This document shows, piece after piece, positions 1 to 6,884 of a DNA stretch of 64,000 nt. Source of the stretch: Streptomyces netropsis. Lineage in GTDB: Bacteria > Actinomycetota > Actinomycetes > Streptomycetales > Streptomycetaceae. Within the stretch, counting starts at the first letter, position 1. Each line of letters opens with the position of its first letter. The translations under genes and the position numbers were made by a program. The stretch covers positions 558,001-622,000 of the forward strand of contig NZ_JACHJG010000001.1 of NCBI RefSeq assembly GCF_014203545.1. The letters run 5' to 3'. Below the pieces are notes generated by a model, which saw nothing but the letters and a program-made list of their open reading frames with translations, had not been told where the DNA came from and made no database searches.

Positions 1-1
1 A

Positions 2-265
2 CCTGCTGGTCCTGCCGGTCCTGTCGGTCCCGCCGGACCTGCCGGTCCTGGTGGTCCCGGCCACGACCACGGCCACGGGCATGGTCACGGCCACGACCAC
101 GGTCACGGCCACGACCACGGTCACGGCCAGGACTACGGCCACGGCCACGGCCACGACTACGGTCACGGCCACGGCAATGGCCATGGTGGGCACGGGAAGG
201 AGTGCCCCGACTACGGTCACGGCAACGGGTGGTTCTCGGCCTGGGGAACGTGCCCGACCTTCTGA
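2..265 (+). CDS. C-terminal end of a collagen-like, His/Gly-rich protein (5' partial)
   Basis: The reading frame is open from the first complete codon to TGA at 263-265 (87 residues visible; the start lies outside the window). The first 21 or so residues are perfect Gly-X-Y collagen triplets rich in Pro and Ala (GPAGPAGPVGPAG type). About 45 residues of GH/GHDH/DYGH repeats follow, with more than 20 histidines, and the protein ends in a non-repetitive tail with two cysteines (ECPDYGHGNGWFSAWGTCPTF region). Collagen-like proteins in bacteria are usually secreted or surface-exposed and form triple helices; His/Asp-rich stretches commonly bind metals. Both roles are inferred here. The +1 shifted frame also reads as a low-complexity Thr-rich ORF, but the collagen periodicity decides the frame. 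Confidence 0.8.
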   Translation, partial: PAGPAGPVGPAGPAGPGGPGHDHGHGHGHGHDHGHGHDHGHGQDYGHGHGHDYGHGHGNGHGGHGKECPDYGHGNGWFSAWGTCPTF

Positions 266-362
266 TCGCTCGGCCGTCGCGACGATGAGGAGGTAGTGAC
301 CACGAACGACCGGACGGCGGAATGAACCCGCCGCGTGGCCGGTTGCATCGCGGTTGCGTATG

Positions 363-405
363 ACGTTGGCCTCCACGACCCATGTGTGGTCGTGGAGGCC
401 AACGT
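363..405 (+). terminator. Strong stem-loop, probable terminator of the collagen-like gene
   Basis: An 18-bp perfect inverted repeat (ACGTTGGCCTCCACGACC, 363-380, pairs with 388-405) flanks a 7-nt loop, about 100 nt downstream of the collagen-like stop codon. There is no T-run, which is usual for Streptomyces terminators. Confidence 0.65.
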
Positions 406-842
406 TGCGTTTGGGGGCGTCCGTGTCGTTGCGTGTCGAGGAACCAGCTGAGGCCCCTGCTGGGGCGACCCGTGGTGGGGGAGTCTCTCCGAGCCCGTTG
501 TGGTCGTCGCGGGCGCAGTGCCGCCCACTACTTGGGCGATGAGATGGGGAGGCATCCTGTCGGATGGTGTGTGGCATGCCACTCGTGGCGTAATGGGGGC
601 TTTGAGCCGACTGGGCGGGCCAGGCTGGGCTGCGTTGATCGCAGCCGTGTCAGGAGCCCGTGGTGGTCAGGTCGCGTGAGCGGATCTTCGTCCGGGACGC
701 ATCCGGGGATGGGGGGCGAAGGTGACCTCGCCGCATGCCCGGCGCCGGTCGTCGATATCCACCCTGTGCACGAGCGCCTACCGACACCTTCTGGCATCTC
801 TGGCATCTCTGGCATCGCGAAGAAGAGGAACGGAACCAGCGC
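406..842. other. Intergenic stretch without a convincing gene
   Basis: ORFs exist in several frames, but none has a credible ribosome binding site plus protein-like composition. The only structure seen is a short 9-bp tandem repeat near 791-817, just before the next gene. The promoter of the 843 gene should lie here. Confidence 0.5.
791..817 (+). repeat. Three tandem copies of CTGGCATCT
   Basis: Three adjacent 9-bp units (the last ends in G) lie 26 nt upstream of the start codon at 843, in the presumed 5' untranslated region. Confidence 0.7.
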
Positions 843-1022
843 ATGAAACCCATCGGCACCGCCAAGCCGGCCTCCGAACGGATCTTGGCCCGGATGCTGT
901 TGCCCGCCCTCAGCGGGCGGTTCGTAGAGCTTGAGGCCACTGCACGGCGCGAACAGTCCTCCTACAGGCGGCTCCCGCTCGATCTGTGGCAGGCCGAGCG
1001 GGAGGCCGGTCCACCGCAATGA
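843..1022 (+). CDS. Small hypothetical protein coupled to the next gene
   Basis: This 59-residue protein begins MKPIGTAKPASERILARM and ends in EREAGPPQ. It is basic and helix-prone, with no recognisable domain. The ATG at 843 is preceded by AGAGGAAC about 10-15 nt upstream. Its TGA overlaps the ATG of the next gene (ATGA at 1019-1022), a strong sign that the two are translated together and act together. I do not recognise a family. Confidence 0.6.
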   Translation: MKPIGTAKPASERILARMLLPALSGRFVELEATARREQSSYRRLPLDLWQAEREAGPPQ

Positions 1023-1507
1023 CCGACGTTCTCACCGTCGACGCGCAGCGGGAGCTGGCCGCCGAAGCCCACCGCGTCGGTGTGGTCGACCTTCAGGTCC
1101 TCGTCCTGCTCAGCAACCTGCGTCAGGTGTTGCTGATCGAACACGGTCACCCCACCCTGTCCAGGGGTTTTCCGCCGCAATGGACGATTCCGAGCACCTT
1201 CGTCCTGCCCGGCGAGTTGATCTGCCACGCGCTGGAACGACTGTGCTGCCAGCAGCTGGGCCTCGACCCCGCCGCCTGTCCGTCCAGCTTTCTCGGTGCC
1301 ACCACCCTCCAGGAACCCGAGGTCGAGCAGTATCTCTTCGCCCTCAACGTCAGCGATCTGCCGCACGTGCTCACCGGGTCCGACCTCGACATCGGAGCAC
1401 GCCGCTGGTGGAACATCGAGGACGGCCAACCGATGAGCTTCGCCCCAGGCATCCGCCAAGCTCTGGCCTCGGTCCATTTGCTGTCGCCGACAGAATCCCT
1501 CGTCTGA
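1019..1507 (+). CDS. Nudix-fold-like protein with degenerate catalytic box
   Basis: This 162-residue protein has a Nudix-like order of elements: a beta strand with LVLLSNLRQVLLIEHG, then WTIPSTFVLPGEL where active enzymes have W-x-LPGG-x-xE-x-GE, then a helix ALERLCCQQLGLDP where the Nudix box would be REx2EExGL. The catalytic Glu-Glu pair is replaced by Gln-Gln and the first Glu by Leu, so hydrolysis of nucleoside diphosphate derivatives is unlikely; a ligand-sensing or regulatory role is more plausible. It is translationally coupled to the 59-residue protein upstream. The Nudix assignment is inferred from motif order only, and a structure prediction would settle it. Confidence 0.65.
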   Translation: MTDVLTVDAQRELAAEAHRVGVVDLQVLVLLSNLRQVLLIEHGHPTLSRGFPPQWTIPSTFVLPGELICHALERLCCQQLGLDPAACPSSFLGATTLQEPEVEQYLFALNVSDLPHVLTGSDLDIGARRWWNIEDGQPMSFAPGIRQALASVHLLSPTESLV

Positions 1508-1525
1508 CGAGGACCTGGCCCTCTC

Positions 1526-1552
1526 GGCCCGCGCCTGTCAGGGGCGCGGGCC
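1526..1552 (+). terminator. GC-rich hairpin after the Nudix-like gene
   Basis: GGCCCGCGCC (1526-1535) pairs with GGCGCGGGCC (1543-1552) across a 7-nt loop, 18 nt after the stop at 1507. Confidence 0.65.
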
Positions 1553-1628
1553 AGCGGGCCCGGGCGTTGAGAGCGGCGCGCGTCTACGCCCAGGCCTTCC
1601 CTGCTCGCCGCAGCGTTCCTGCGGCGGT

Positions 1629-2108
1629 TCACAACGCTCCGCCACTCCGCTTGTTCGCTTCTCGCACCTTTCTGAGCAGGGGTTCACGGGGCTGGCTCCT
1701 GTTGCCGGATGCAGCCTGCCAACTGCCATGGCTCGCGGTCAGGAGGCCGATGCCCGTGACGGTAGGTCCGTAGGGCTCGGTCCTCTCCGGTGGTTCGAGC
1801 GCGGGGCCGAGTGCCCGGAAATCGATGACGCGACGCGTTCCGCAGCCGGAGCAGGTCATCATCCCGTCGGCAGTCGCCCAGGCTTCCTCGGGATGGGGGC
1901 ACATGAGGCTCGGTGGCCTGCGCTTACGTGATCCGTTGTCCGCCGTGACCCGGTGGGGCTTCGCCGGTGGATCGGTCCGTCCGGGCTCGCGGCGTGGGGC
2001 GGCGCTTGTGCCTGATGGTATGGGAGGTCGTCTGAGCATGAGGTGGCCGAACAGCCTTAGATTCGTCAAGAGCGTGATGGTTTCGGCGGCGGTCCGGACG
2101 ACAGTCAC
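1629..2108 (-). CDS. Small zinc-ribbon protein (CPH...CSGCGTRR)
   Basis: I start this 159-residue protein at a GTG (2108) that overlaps the stop of the upstream gene as GTGA, implying coupling. An alternative ATG at 1904 would give a 91-residue protein. The C-terminal half carries MCPHPEEAW, then MTCSGCGTRRVIDF, a likely one-zinc ribbon (C-x-H plus C-x2-C) of a type seen in many Streptomyces small proteins near XRE-DUF5753/DUF397 genes. The N-terminal part is hydrophobic-helical (VVRTAAETITLLTNLRLFG) followed by a Pro/Arg-rich linker. The function is unknown; a regulatory or natural-product-accessory role is a guess from context. Confidence 0.55.
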   Translation of the reverse strand: MTVVRTAAETITLLTNLRLFGHLMLRRPPIPSGTSAAPRREPGRTDPPAKPHRVTADNGSRKRRPPSLMCPHPEEAWATADGMMTCSGCGTRRVIDFRALGPALEPPERTEPYGPTVTGIGLLTASHGSWQAASGNRSQPREPLLRKVREANKRSGGAL

Positions 2109-2281
2109 GAGTGCTCCGCCCGGAGGTGCTGTCCCATCGCCACGGTCGTTGCCTCGGCCAGGTGGGTGTTGCCTTGGCGGACGGCTTCCCAGCGTTTTTC
2201 CTTGATCTCCCTGCACTGGGTGCAGGGCCCTGTCAGGGTTTGAACGGCCTTTGGCTCCGGACCGCTAGCCTGGATCTGCAT
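2105..2281 (-). CDS. Small Cys2/His-containing protein, first gene of a minus-strand pair
   Basis: The protein has 58 residues and starts at ATG 2281, behind a very good AGGAGG box with 5-nt spacing. An in-frame ATG at 2335 lacks such a site. The sequence CTQCREIKEKRWEAVRQ is followed by a helix ending MGQHLRAEHS, so two Cys and two His could bind one zinc. Proteins of this size and pattern accompany the CPH/CSGCG zinc-ribbon protein in Streptomyces accessory loci. The gene diverges from the ABM/XRE operon at 2562, and a palindrome lies in the shared intergenic region. Function is not known. Confidence 0.65.
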   Translation of the reverse strand: MQIQASGPEPKAVQTLTGPCTQCREIKEKRWEAVRQGNTHLAEATTVAMGQHLRAEHS

Positions 2282-2455
2282 CGAACCTCCTGCTTGCCTC
2301 AGGGGTGAGGTGTCAGCCTCGGCGGAGACCCACACGGTGTTACCAGCACCTGTGAGTCAGGATCCGCCGGGGCTTCTTCTTGTTCTCGTGCCGATCGCCG
2401 TCCCGGGGCGCGGCACGGCGGCGTCTCGGTCGCCGGAATGACAGCTACTCGCACT

Positions 2456-2471
2456 GTAACTGCGAAGTTAC
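2456..2471. promoter_or_regulatory. Palindromic operator candidate GTAACT-N4-AGTTAC
   Basis: GTAACTgcgaAGTTAC is a perfect inverted repeat nested inside a wider ACTGT...ACAGT pair (2453-2478). It sits in the 280-bp AT-richer region between the divergent genes at 2281 and 2562, a natural site for the XRE-TPR regulator encoded at 2867. Confidence 0.5.
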
Positions 2472-2561
2472 TCACAGTTTTTCTGCTAGTCAAGACACCC
2501 TGCGGCTACCCCTGTTGGGCGGGTTCTGACAGTCTTGGTGCGGCCCGAGAGGAGAGCGAAC

Positions 2562-2870
2562 ATGACCACAGGCTTTGGCCTGGTCGTACGCTTCACGCTG
2601 CGCGACGCCGATGCCGCGGGAGCCTTTGACGAACTGGTGTCCCGAACGCTGGACCGCATCAGGCGTTATGAGCAGGGCACGGTGGTGTACGTGAACCACC
2701 GCGTGCCGGGTGAGCCGAACGTCCGTGTGTTCTACGAGCTGTACGAGGACCGTGCCGCGTTCGACGCGCATGAACAGCAGCCGCACATCAAGCACTTCCT
2801 CGATGCGCGCGAGGAGTTCGTCTCCCGGGCCGAGGTGACATTCCTGGAACACATCGACGGAAAGGTGTGA
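2562..2870 (+). CDS. Antibiotic biosynthesis monooxygenase (ABM) family protein
   Basis: The protein has 102 residues with a clear ribosome site (GAGAGGAG, 6 nt before the ATG). It matches the ferredoxin-like ABM/putative-quinol-monooxygenase fold: an N-terminal strand FGLVVRFTLRD, a helix around FDELVSRTLDRIRRYEQGTVVY, then FYELYEDRAAFDAHEQQPHIKHFL, where the conserved ...F-x-AH...PH-x-KHF segment is typical. Members oxidise quinols or act on small aromatic substrates without a cofactor; the substrate cannot be told. Its TGA overlaps the GTG of the XRE-TPR gene, so the two form a coupled operon and the regulator may control or sense the enzyme's pathway. Confidence 0.85.
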   Translation: MTTGFGLVVRFTLRDADAAGAFDELVSRTLDRIRRYEQGTVVYVNHRVPGEPNVRVFYELYEDRAAFDAHEQQPHIKHFLDAREEFVSRAEVTFLEHIDGKV

Positions 2871-4114
2871 GGAGGCCGGTGACCCCCGAAGGGCGGCGCG
2901 CGTTCGGCGCGCGGGTCGCAGAACTGCGTAACCGGTGTGGGCTGACCCAGCGGGACCTGGCGGCAGAGATCGGCCGCACCACAAGCTGGCTGTCCCAGGT
3001 CGAACGTGGCGTCCAGCCGGTCAACCGATTGGACGTCCTGCGGCTCCTGGCCGACGGCCTTGGCGTCTCACTGCAGGAGCTGCGACCGGATGCCCCGCAG
3101 CCCGTGGAGGCGGAGGAGCCCGCGCCACGACCGAACGACCTCGACCAGGCTCGGCTTCTCATCTCGGGACATCCGTCGCTCGATGTCCTTCTCTCTCCGG
3201 ACAGCCCCTGTGAAGAGCAGCCGCTCGCCGTACTACGGTCGGAGGCCGACGAGGCCTGGTCCCTTGCGCACGGCGACCAGCTCTCGGAGCTGAGCGCCTC
3301 GTTGGGCTCCCTCATTCCCCGCTTGGAACGCGCGACGCGGACAGCCGACAGGCGTAAGCGCTCCGAGGTGTACGCCTTGCAGGCTCGCGCCTACCAGGCA
3401 CTGTCGGCGGCCTTCGTCCAGCAGAACGAAGCGGACGCCGCCTGGGTGGCCGCGGATCGGTCCATCGCCGCTGCCGAGCGGTCCGGCCGTGTGCTGGACG
3501 TGTTCGCAGGCACTTTCCGTCTGGCTCATGCCTTTGTGCGCCTCAAGCGCTACGACCAGGCCGACTACGTGGCGCAGTCGGCTGTGGCCGCGCTGGGCCG
3601 GCACACCGACCACGCCGAGGCGTCCTCGGAGGCCTTGTCCCTCCTGGGTTCCCTGCATCTGGTGCTGGCCCTGGTGCACGCGCGGTCCGGGAACCGGGCA
3701 GACGCCCGACGCGAGACGGACCACGCCCGCCGAGTGGCCGTGCGACTCGGGGAGGACCGCAATGACTTCAACCTCGAATTCGGCCCGACCAACGTCGAGA
3801 TCCAGGCGGTATCAGTCGCGGTAGACCTCGGTGACGCAGGCGAGGCCCTGGAGATCGGTGAGCGATTGGACGCCTCGGGGCTGTCCATCGAACGCCAGGC
3901 CAGGCTGGACCTGGACCTGGGCCGGGCGAACGCGCAGCTTCGGCGTGTGGATGACGCGCTCGAGTGCTTCACCAAGGCCGAACGGCTGGCACCGGAGATG
4001 GTGCACTCGCACGTGGCGGCACGCTCGGCGATCCGCGACCTGATGCTCGTCGCCGGCCGCACCGCTCCGCCAGAACTGCGGGCTCTCGCGCAACGTGCTG
4101 ACGCGATGTCCTAA
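2867..4114 (+). CDS. XRE-family HTH regulator with C-terminal TPR-like helices
   Basis: The protein has 415 residues. Residues 7-65 are a Cro/CI-type helix-turn-helix (VAELRNRCGLTQRDLAAEIGR, then TSWLSQVERG). The rest is a long alpha-helical region of roughly 34-residue repeats (AYQALSAAFVQQNEADAAW, LARANAQLRRVDDALECF), as in SARP-like and peptide-sensing TPR regulators. The GTG at 2867 overlaps the upstream stop. A second in-frame GTG at 2879, which has AGGAGG only 3 nt before it, is the alternative start. It is likely a local ligand- or partner-responsive regulator of the ABM gene and of the divergent zinc-ribbon genes. Confidence 0.85.
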   Translation: MRRPVTPEGRRAFGARVAELRNRCGLTQRDLAAEIGRTTSWLSQVERGVQPVNRLDVLRLLADGLGVSLQELRPDAPQPVEAEEPAPRPNDLDQARLLISGHPSLDVLLSPDSPCEEQPLAVLRSEADEAWSLAHGDQLSELSASLGSLIPRLERATRTADRRKRSEVYALQARAYQALSAAFVQQNEADAAWVAADRSIAAAERSGRVLDVFAGTFRLAHAFVRLKRYDQADYVAQSAVAALGRHTDHAEASSEALSLLGSLHLVLALVHARSGNRADARRETDHARRVAVRLGEDRNDFNLEFGPTNVEIQAVSVAVDLGDAGEALEIGERLDASGLSIERQARLDLDLGRANAQLRRVDDALECFTKAERLAPEMVHSHVAARSAIRDLMLVAGRTAPPELRALAQRADAMS

Positions 4115-4128
4115 CGAGGAGGCGCTCC

Positions 4129-4312
4129 ATGAGCAGGCGTGACTTCGAGGACGCCCCGGTCGCCAACAGCCTCGTCCCGGCGGCTTCGACCGTCGTCGTG
4201 GGCGACGGCGGTCGTGCGCTGCTCCAGTGGCGAAGCGGCAACGGCACGGGCGGGTGCCCAGGGGCTGCCGGGCGGGGTGTCGGCGATCGGTGAAGCGTGG
4301 GAGGCAGATTGA
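4129..4312 (+). pseudogene. Decayed Nudix hydrolase remnant
   Basis: An ATG behind GAGGAGGCGCTCC opens a frame reading MSRRDFEDAPVANSLVPAAS..LLQWRSGN, the usual N-terminus of actinobacterial Nudix hydrolases. That frame then loses sense and stops at 4291-4293. The expected next segment, LPGGVSAIGEAWEAD, is present in another frame just downstream and stops at 4312, before the catalytic REx2EExG helix. So there is at least one frameshift near 4240-4255 and a 3' truncation. Both breaks are visible in the sequence. Confidence 0.7.
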
Positions 4313-4439
4313 CGCCGGTCCGGACCGTGGAACATTGGCGCCCTGCCAGACGTGCGGGTCCGGCCCCCCTTGACCAGCACCGTGCGGCAGAGTGAAGGTC
4401 GTGCAACCAGGCGCAGCGCGCTCGACAGGGAGGGACGCC

Positions 4440-4673
4440 ATGACCTTACGGTTCATCGGTAAAGACCCCGAGTCCGGAGATCACGGATCACCCGCTGTGT
4501 GGGTGGACGAGGACACACGAGATCTGGTGGTGCAGGGGTGGACGGCGAACGAGGAGACCACGAGCGCAAGCTCGCAGGATGTTCCGATCCCCGGCCACGA
4601 ATCGGTGATCAGGGTTCCGAAGCGGATGCTCCCGCTTTTTCGGGAGGCGCTTCGTGTCGCAGAGTCTGACTGA
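4440..4673 (+). CDS. Small hypothetical protein of the DUF6879/XRE module
   Basis: The protein has 77 residues and starts at ATG 4440 behind AGGGAGGG (a longer frame from 4392 lacks a site). It begins MTLRFIGKDPESGDHGSPAVWVDE and continues VVQGWTANEET..VRVPKRMLPLFREAL, a pattern I associate with conserved actinobacterial mini-proteins that precede DUF6879 genes. It is acidic with no membrane segment. It overlaps the next gene by 20 nt and is presumably co-translated with it. It may work as an antagonist or partner in a WhiJ-like regulatory module, but that is inference. Confidence 0.75.
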   Translation: MTLRFIGKDPESGDHGSPAVWVDEDTRDLVVQGWTANEETTSASSQDVPIPGHESVIRVPKRMLPLFREALRVAESD

Positions 4674-5178
4674 CTTCTCCGACCTCATCAGGTCGGTCCG
4701 GGAGTCGGCCGTACACCTCGAGATGCGGGACGCCTACGGCGTCGAGAATGAGATCGAAGGCTTCGCCGCATGGAAGAAAGGCCGCCGACTCAATCCTGAC
4801 GACCGTTCCTCATGGTGGCGTCCCTGGCTCGACCTCGTGCAGGAGGTGACCGCGAAGGGAGTTGTCATCAGGCGGGCCCGGATCGTCTCCGAGCCTGTCA
4901 GCGATTACATCGCCTTCGAACACTCCGGCACCTTCACGAATGTGGTTGCTGGGGAACAGATCCGCTGGCTGCCCCGCCGCATGACCTCGGATCTTGCCCT
5001 CCCGGGCAATGACTTCTGGCTCTTCGACGGCCGCCTGGTCCAGTTCAACATCTTCGATGGGGCTGGTCGGTGGGTTTACACCGACCAGACAGAGGACCCC
5101 GCCGTAGCGGCGCACTGCGCGTCCGCCTTCGACGCAGTGTGGGAGCGTGGCATTCCGCACGAGAAATACACCGTCTGA
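4654..5178 (+). CDS. DUF6879 family protein
   Basis: The protein has 174 residues and a GTG start at 4654 preceded by GGGAGG. Typical DUF6879 features are visible: an N-terminal LEMRDAYGVENEIEGFAAWKKGRR, the W-W-RPW-LDLV segment, RRARIVSEPVSDYIAFEH, an RWLPRR motif, and near the end NDFWLFDGRLVQFNIFDG. The family is found next to XRE-DUF5753 regulators across Streptomyces, and its biochemical role is not known to me. It overlaps the 77-residue protein upstream and lies 18 nt before the XRE gene. Confidence 0.85.
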   Translation: MSQSLTDFSDLIRSVRESAVHLEMRDAYGVENEIEGFAAWKKGRRLNPDDRSSWWRPWLDLVQEVTAKGVVIRRARIVSEPVSDYIAFEHSGTFTNVVAGEQIRWLPRRMTSDLALPGNDFWLFDGRLVQFNIFDGAGRWVYTDQTEDPAVAAHCASAFDAVWERGIPHEKYTV

Positions 5179-5196
5179 TTCCTGGTCGGTCAGCTC

Positions 5197-6045
5197 ATGC
5201 CTACCTCTCCGCTCTCCAGCGCCCAAGCTGCGCGGGACGCCGTGGCGTCTCGCTTGCAAGGGCTCATGAAGGACGCTGGGCTCTCGGGACATGAGCTGGC
5301 CGCCAGGTGTGGCTGGCACAAGTCCAAGTCGTCCCGCATCGCACGGGGTAAGACGCCGCCCTCGGATGCCGACATCCGGGCGTGGTGTGTGGCCTGTGGT
5401 TCCGAGGATCAGGCGGCCGACATCATCGCCGCCTCCCGGAATGCAGAGTCGATGTACGTCGAGTGGAAGCAGATCCACCGCGACGGTATGCGGCGGATCC
5501 ATGAGAGAACGGTCCCGCTCTACCAGCGGACCCGCTCATTTCGCGTTTACGCCTCGAACGTCATGCCCGGCATGCTCCAGACTGTCGGATACGCCACTGG
5601 ACTCCTCAAGACGATCGCAGCCTTTCAGGGCACCCCCGACGACGTGGCTGACGCTGTGCGGGCAAGGATCGACCGCTCCCGAGTGATCAGAGAGGGTGAC
5701 CACCGCTTCGGCTTGCTCCTTGAAGAGACGGTTTTGTACTACCGAGTCTCTGACGATGCCGCCATGGCTGAGCAGTTGGAGCATCTGCTCACGATCATGG
5801 GGCAGCCGAACGTGTCGCTCGGCATCATCCCCGCCAGGGCGCACCGGACCGTATGGCCGCTCGAAGCGTTCTATGCCTTCGATGACCAACAGGTGGCGGT
5901 CGAGACGCTCACGGCAGAGATCAACCTGACTGCCCCCGGGGAGATTCGTACATACCTCCGAGCTTTCTCTGAGTTGTCGCAGACGGCCGTACGAGGTGCC
6001 CCGGCCCGAGCCCTCATTGCGAAGGCGCTGGACGCTGTTGGGTGA
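5197..6045 (+). CDS. XRE-family regulator with DUF5753
   Basis: The protein has 282 residues. Residues 12-70 form the helix-turn-helix (LQGLMKDAGLSGHELAARCGWHK then SKSSRIARGKTPPSD). Residues 95-280 are the DUF5753 sensor or effector domain, seen in RVYASNVMPGMLQTVGYA, LLLEETVLYYRV and SLGIIPARAHRTVWPLEAFYAF. This architecture is that of the WhiJ/BldB-associated regulators, usually encoded with a DUF397 protein, which here lies at 6579. It is the regulator of the 4440-6803 module. Confidence 0.9.
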   Translation: MPTSPLSSAQAARDAVASRLQGLMKDAGLSGHELAARCGWHKSKSSRIARGKTPPSDADIRAWCVACGSEDQAADIIAASRNAESMYVEWKQIHRDGMRRIHERTVPLYQRTRSFRVYASNVMPGMLQTVGYATGLLKTIAAFQGTPDDVADAVRARIDRSRVIREGDHRFGLLLEETVLYYRVSDDAAMAEQLEHLLTIMGQPNVSLGIIPARAHRTVWPLEAFYAFDDQQVAVETLTAEINLTAPGEIRTYLRAFSELSQTAVRGAPARALIAKALDAVG

Positions 6046-6161
6046 ATCCGTGCAACCGCGTGCAACAACGTGGCTGCCCCGCTGAGCCCCTCCTTAACGT
6101 CGTCCTCACACGGAGCGATGTCGAGCACCGCACAGGGTGCGAGTGCGGTTAGGGGTGCGCC

Positions 6162-6374
6162 ATGGCGATGGCGAAGAAGGCAAAGGCTCATGAGTTCGAC
6201 CGCGACGCGTGGGAGTACCTGACCTACGCGCCCGGATACGAGTGCTCCGCCTGCCAGCGGACCATCAGGTCTCTTGAACCCGTCCGTCGGAAGACCGTTG
6301 ACCACCCCTCGGAAGCGCCCCTCACGGTCTACCGGCACAACCAATGCCCGGCCACTCCGGTCGTGGCCGTCTGA
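6162..6374 (+). CDS. Small CxxC protein
   Basis: The protein has 70 residues (ATG at 6162; the ATG at 6168 is also possible). It starts with a basic MAMAKKAKAHEFDRDAWEYLT, then GYECSACQRTIRSLEPVRRKT, and ends near HNQCPATPVVAV, so it has a C-x2-C pair plus another Cys and His that could bind zinc. Its TGA overlaps the ATG of a further small ORF. I do not recognise a family; context points to the same accessory regulatory module. Confidence 0.6.
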   Translation: MAMAKKAKAHEFDRDAWEYLTYAPGYECSACQRTIRSLEPVRRKTVDHPSEAPLTVYRHNQCPATPVVAV

Positions 6375-6523
6375 TGGGCAGGCAAGCATGGACGGTTGCC
6401 CGCGCACGGGCCATTGACGCCGCCGAGCTCCAACCGGCGACCCTGGCCGCCTTCGGTTGTCCCCGGGCCTGTGCGGAGTGGATATCCGAGGCCATGAGGG
6501 TCCCTGGGACTTTCGCCCGATAG
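6374..6523 (+). CDS. 49-residue ORF overlapping the CxxC gene
   Basis: It begins at the ATG of a TGATG overlap and reads MGRQAWTVARARAIDAAELQ to MRVPGTFAR, ending at TAG 6521-6523. It contains FGCPRACAEWISEAM, a small Cys-containing helix. The only support is the stop-start overlap and the protein-like composition; no family is recognised. Confidence 0.5.
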   Translation: MGRQAWTVARARAIDAAELQPATLAAFGCPRACAEWISEAMRVPGTFAR

Positions 6524-6578
6524 GGGGCGGAGGGCGGCCTCAACTGGGCCGTCAAAGCAGATCAGGAAGGGCACGACG

Positions 6579-6803
6579 ATGACCGACCTGTACGGGCTCC
6601 CCATCAAGGGGGCCGAGTTCTCGAAGGCGTGCGGCGGCAATACGCATCCGGACGGCGAAGCCTGCGTGACGCTCGCGAAGATCGGCCCGGACGTCTGGGC
6701 CATGGGGGACACCAAGCGGCCGGCTGCGCAGCCGCTGCGCTTCACCACGGCTGAGCTGGACGCGGCCGGTATCGACCCGGCGAAGTTCGGGCTTTCCGCC
6801 TGA
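6579..6803 (+). CDS. DUF397-type protein
   Basis: The protein has 74 residues behind AGGAAGGG. It contains the DUF397 order of motifs: an F-x-KACGGN segment, EACVTLAKI (usual form CVEVA), VWAMGDTKRP (usual form VAVRDSKxP) and LRFTTAELDAAG (usual form LxFTxxEWxAF). The usual Arg-Asp-Ser is changed to Gly-Asp-Thr. DUF397 proteins are the small partners of XRE-DUF5753 regulators; the XRE-DUF5753 gene at 5197 is the probable partner. Confidence 0.8.
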   Translation: MTDLYGLPIKGAEFSKACGGNTHPDGEACVTLAKIGPDVWAMGDTKRPAAQPLRFTTAELDAAGIDPAKFGLSA

Positions 6804-6824
6804 CGCCCTGAGTACCCCCTCACT

Positions 6825-6860
6825 GGCGGCCCCGCCCACGCGCCGGCGGGCGGGGCCGCC
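6825..6860 (+). terminator. 13-bp stem terminator
   Basis: GGCGGCCCCGCCC (6825-6837) pairs with GGGCGGGGCCGCC (6848-6860) across a 10-nt loop, followed by GCCTTTCC. It ends the regulatory module. Confidence 0.8.
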
Positions 6861-6884
6861 GCCTTTCCCGGAACGGAGCACGCA

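Noticed and set aside
51-296. Thr/Ala-rich ORF in the collagen-like region
   Set aside because: Frame-shifted reading of the Gly-X-Y/His repeats; the collagen periodicity identifies the true frame.
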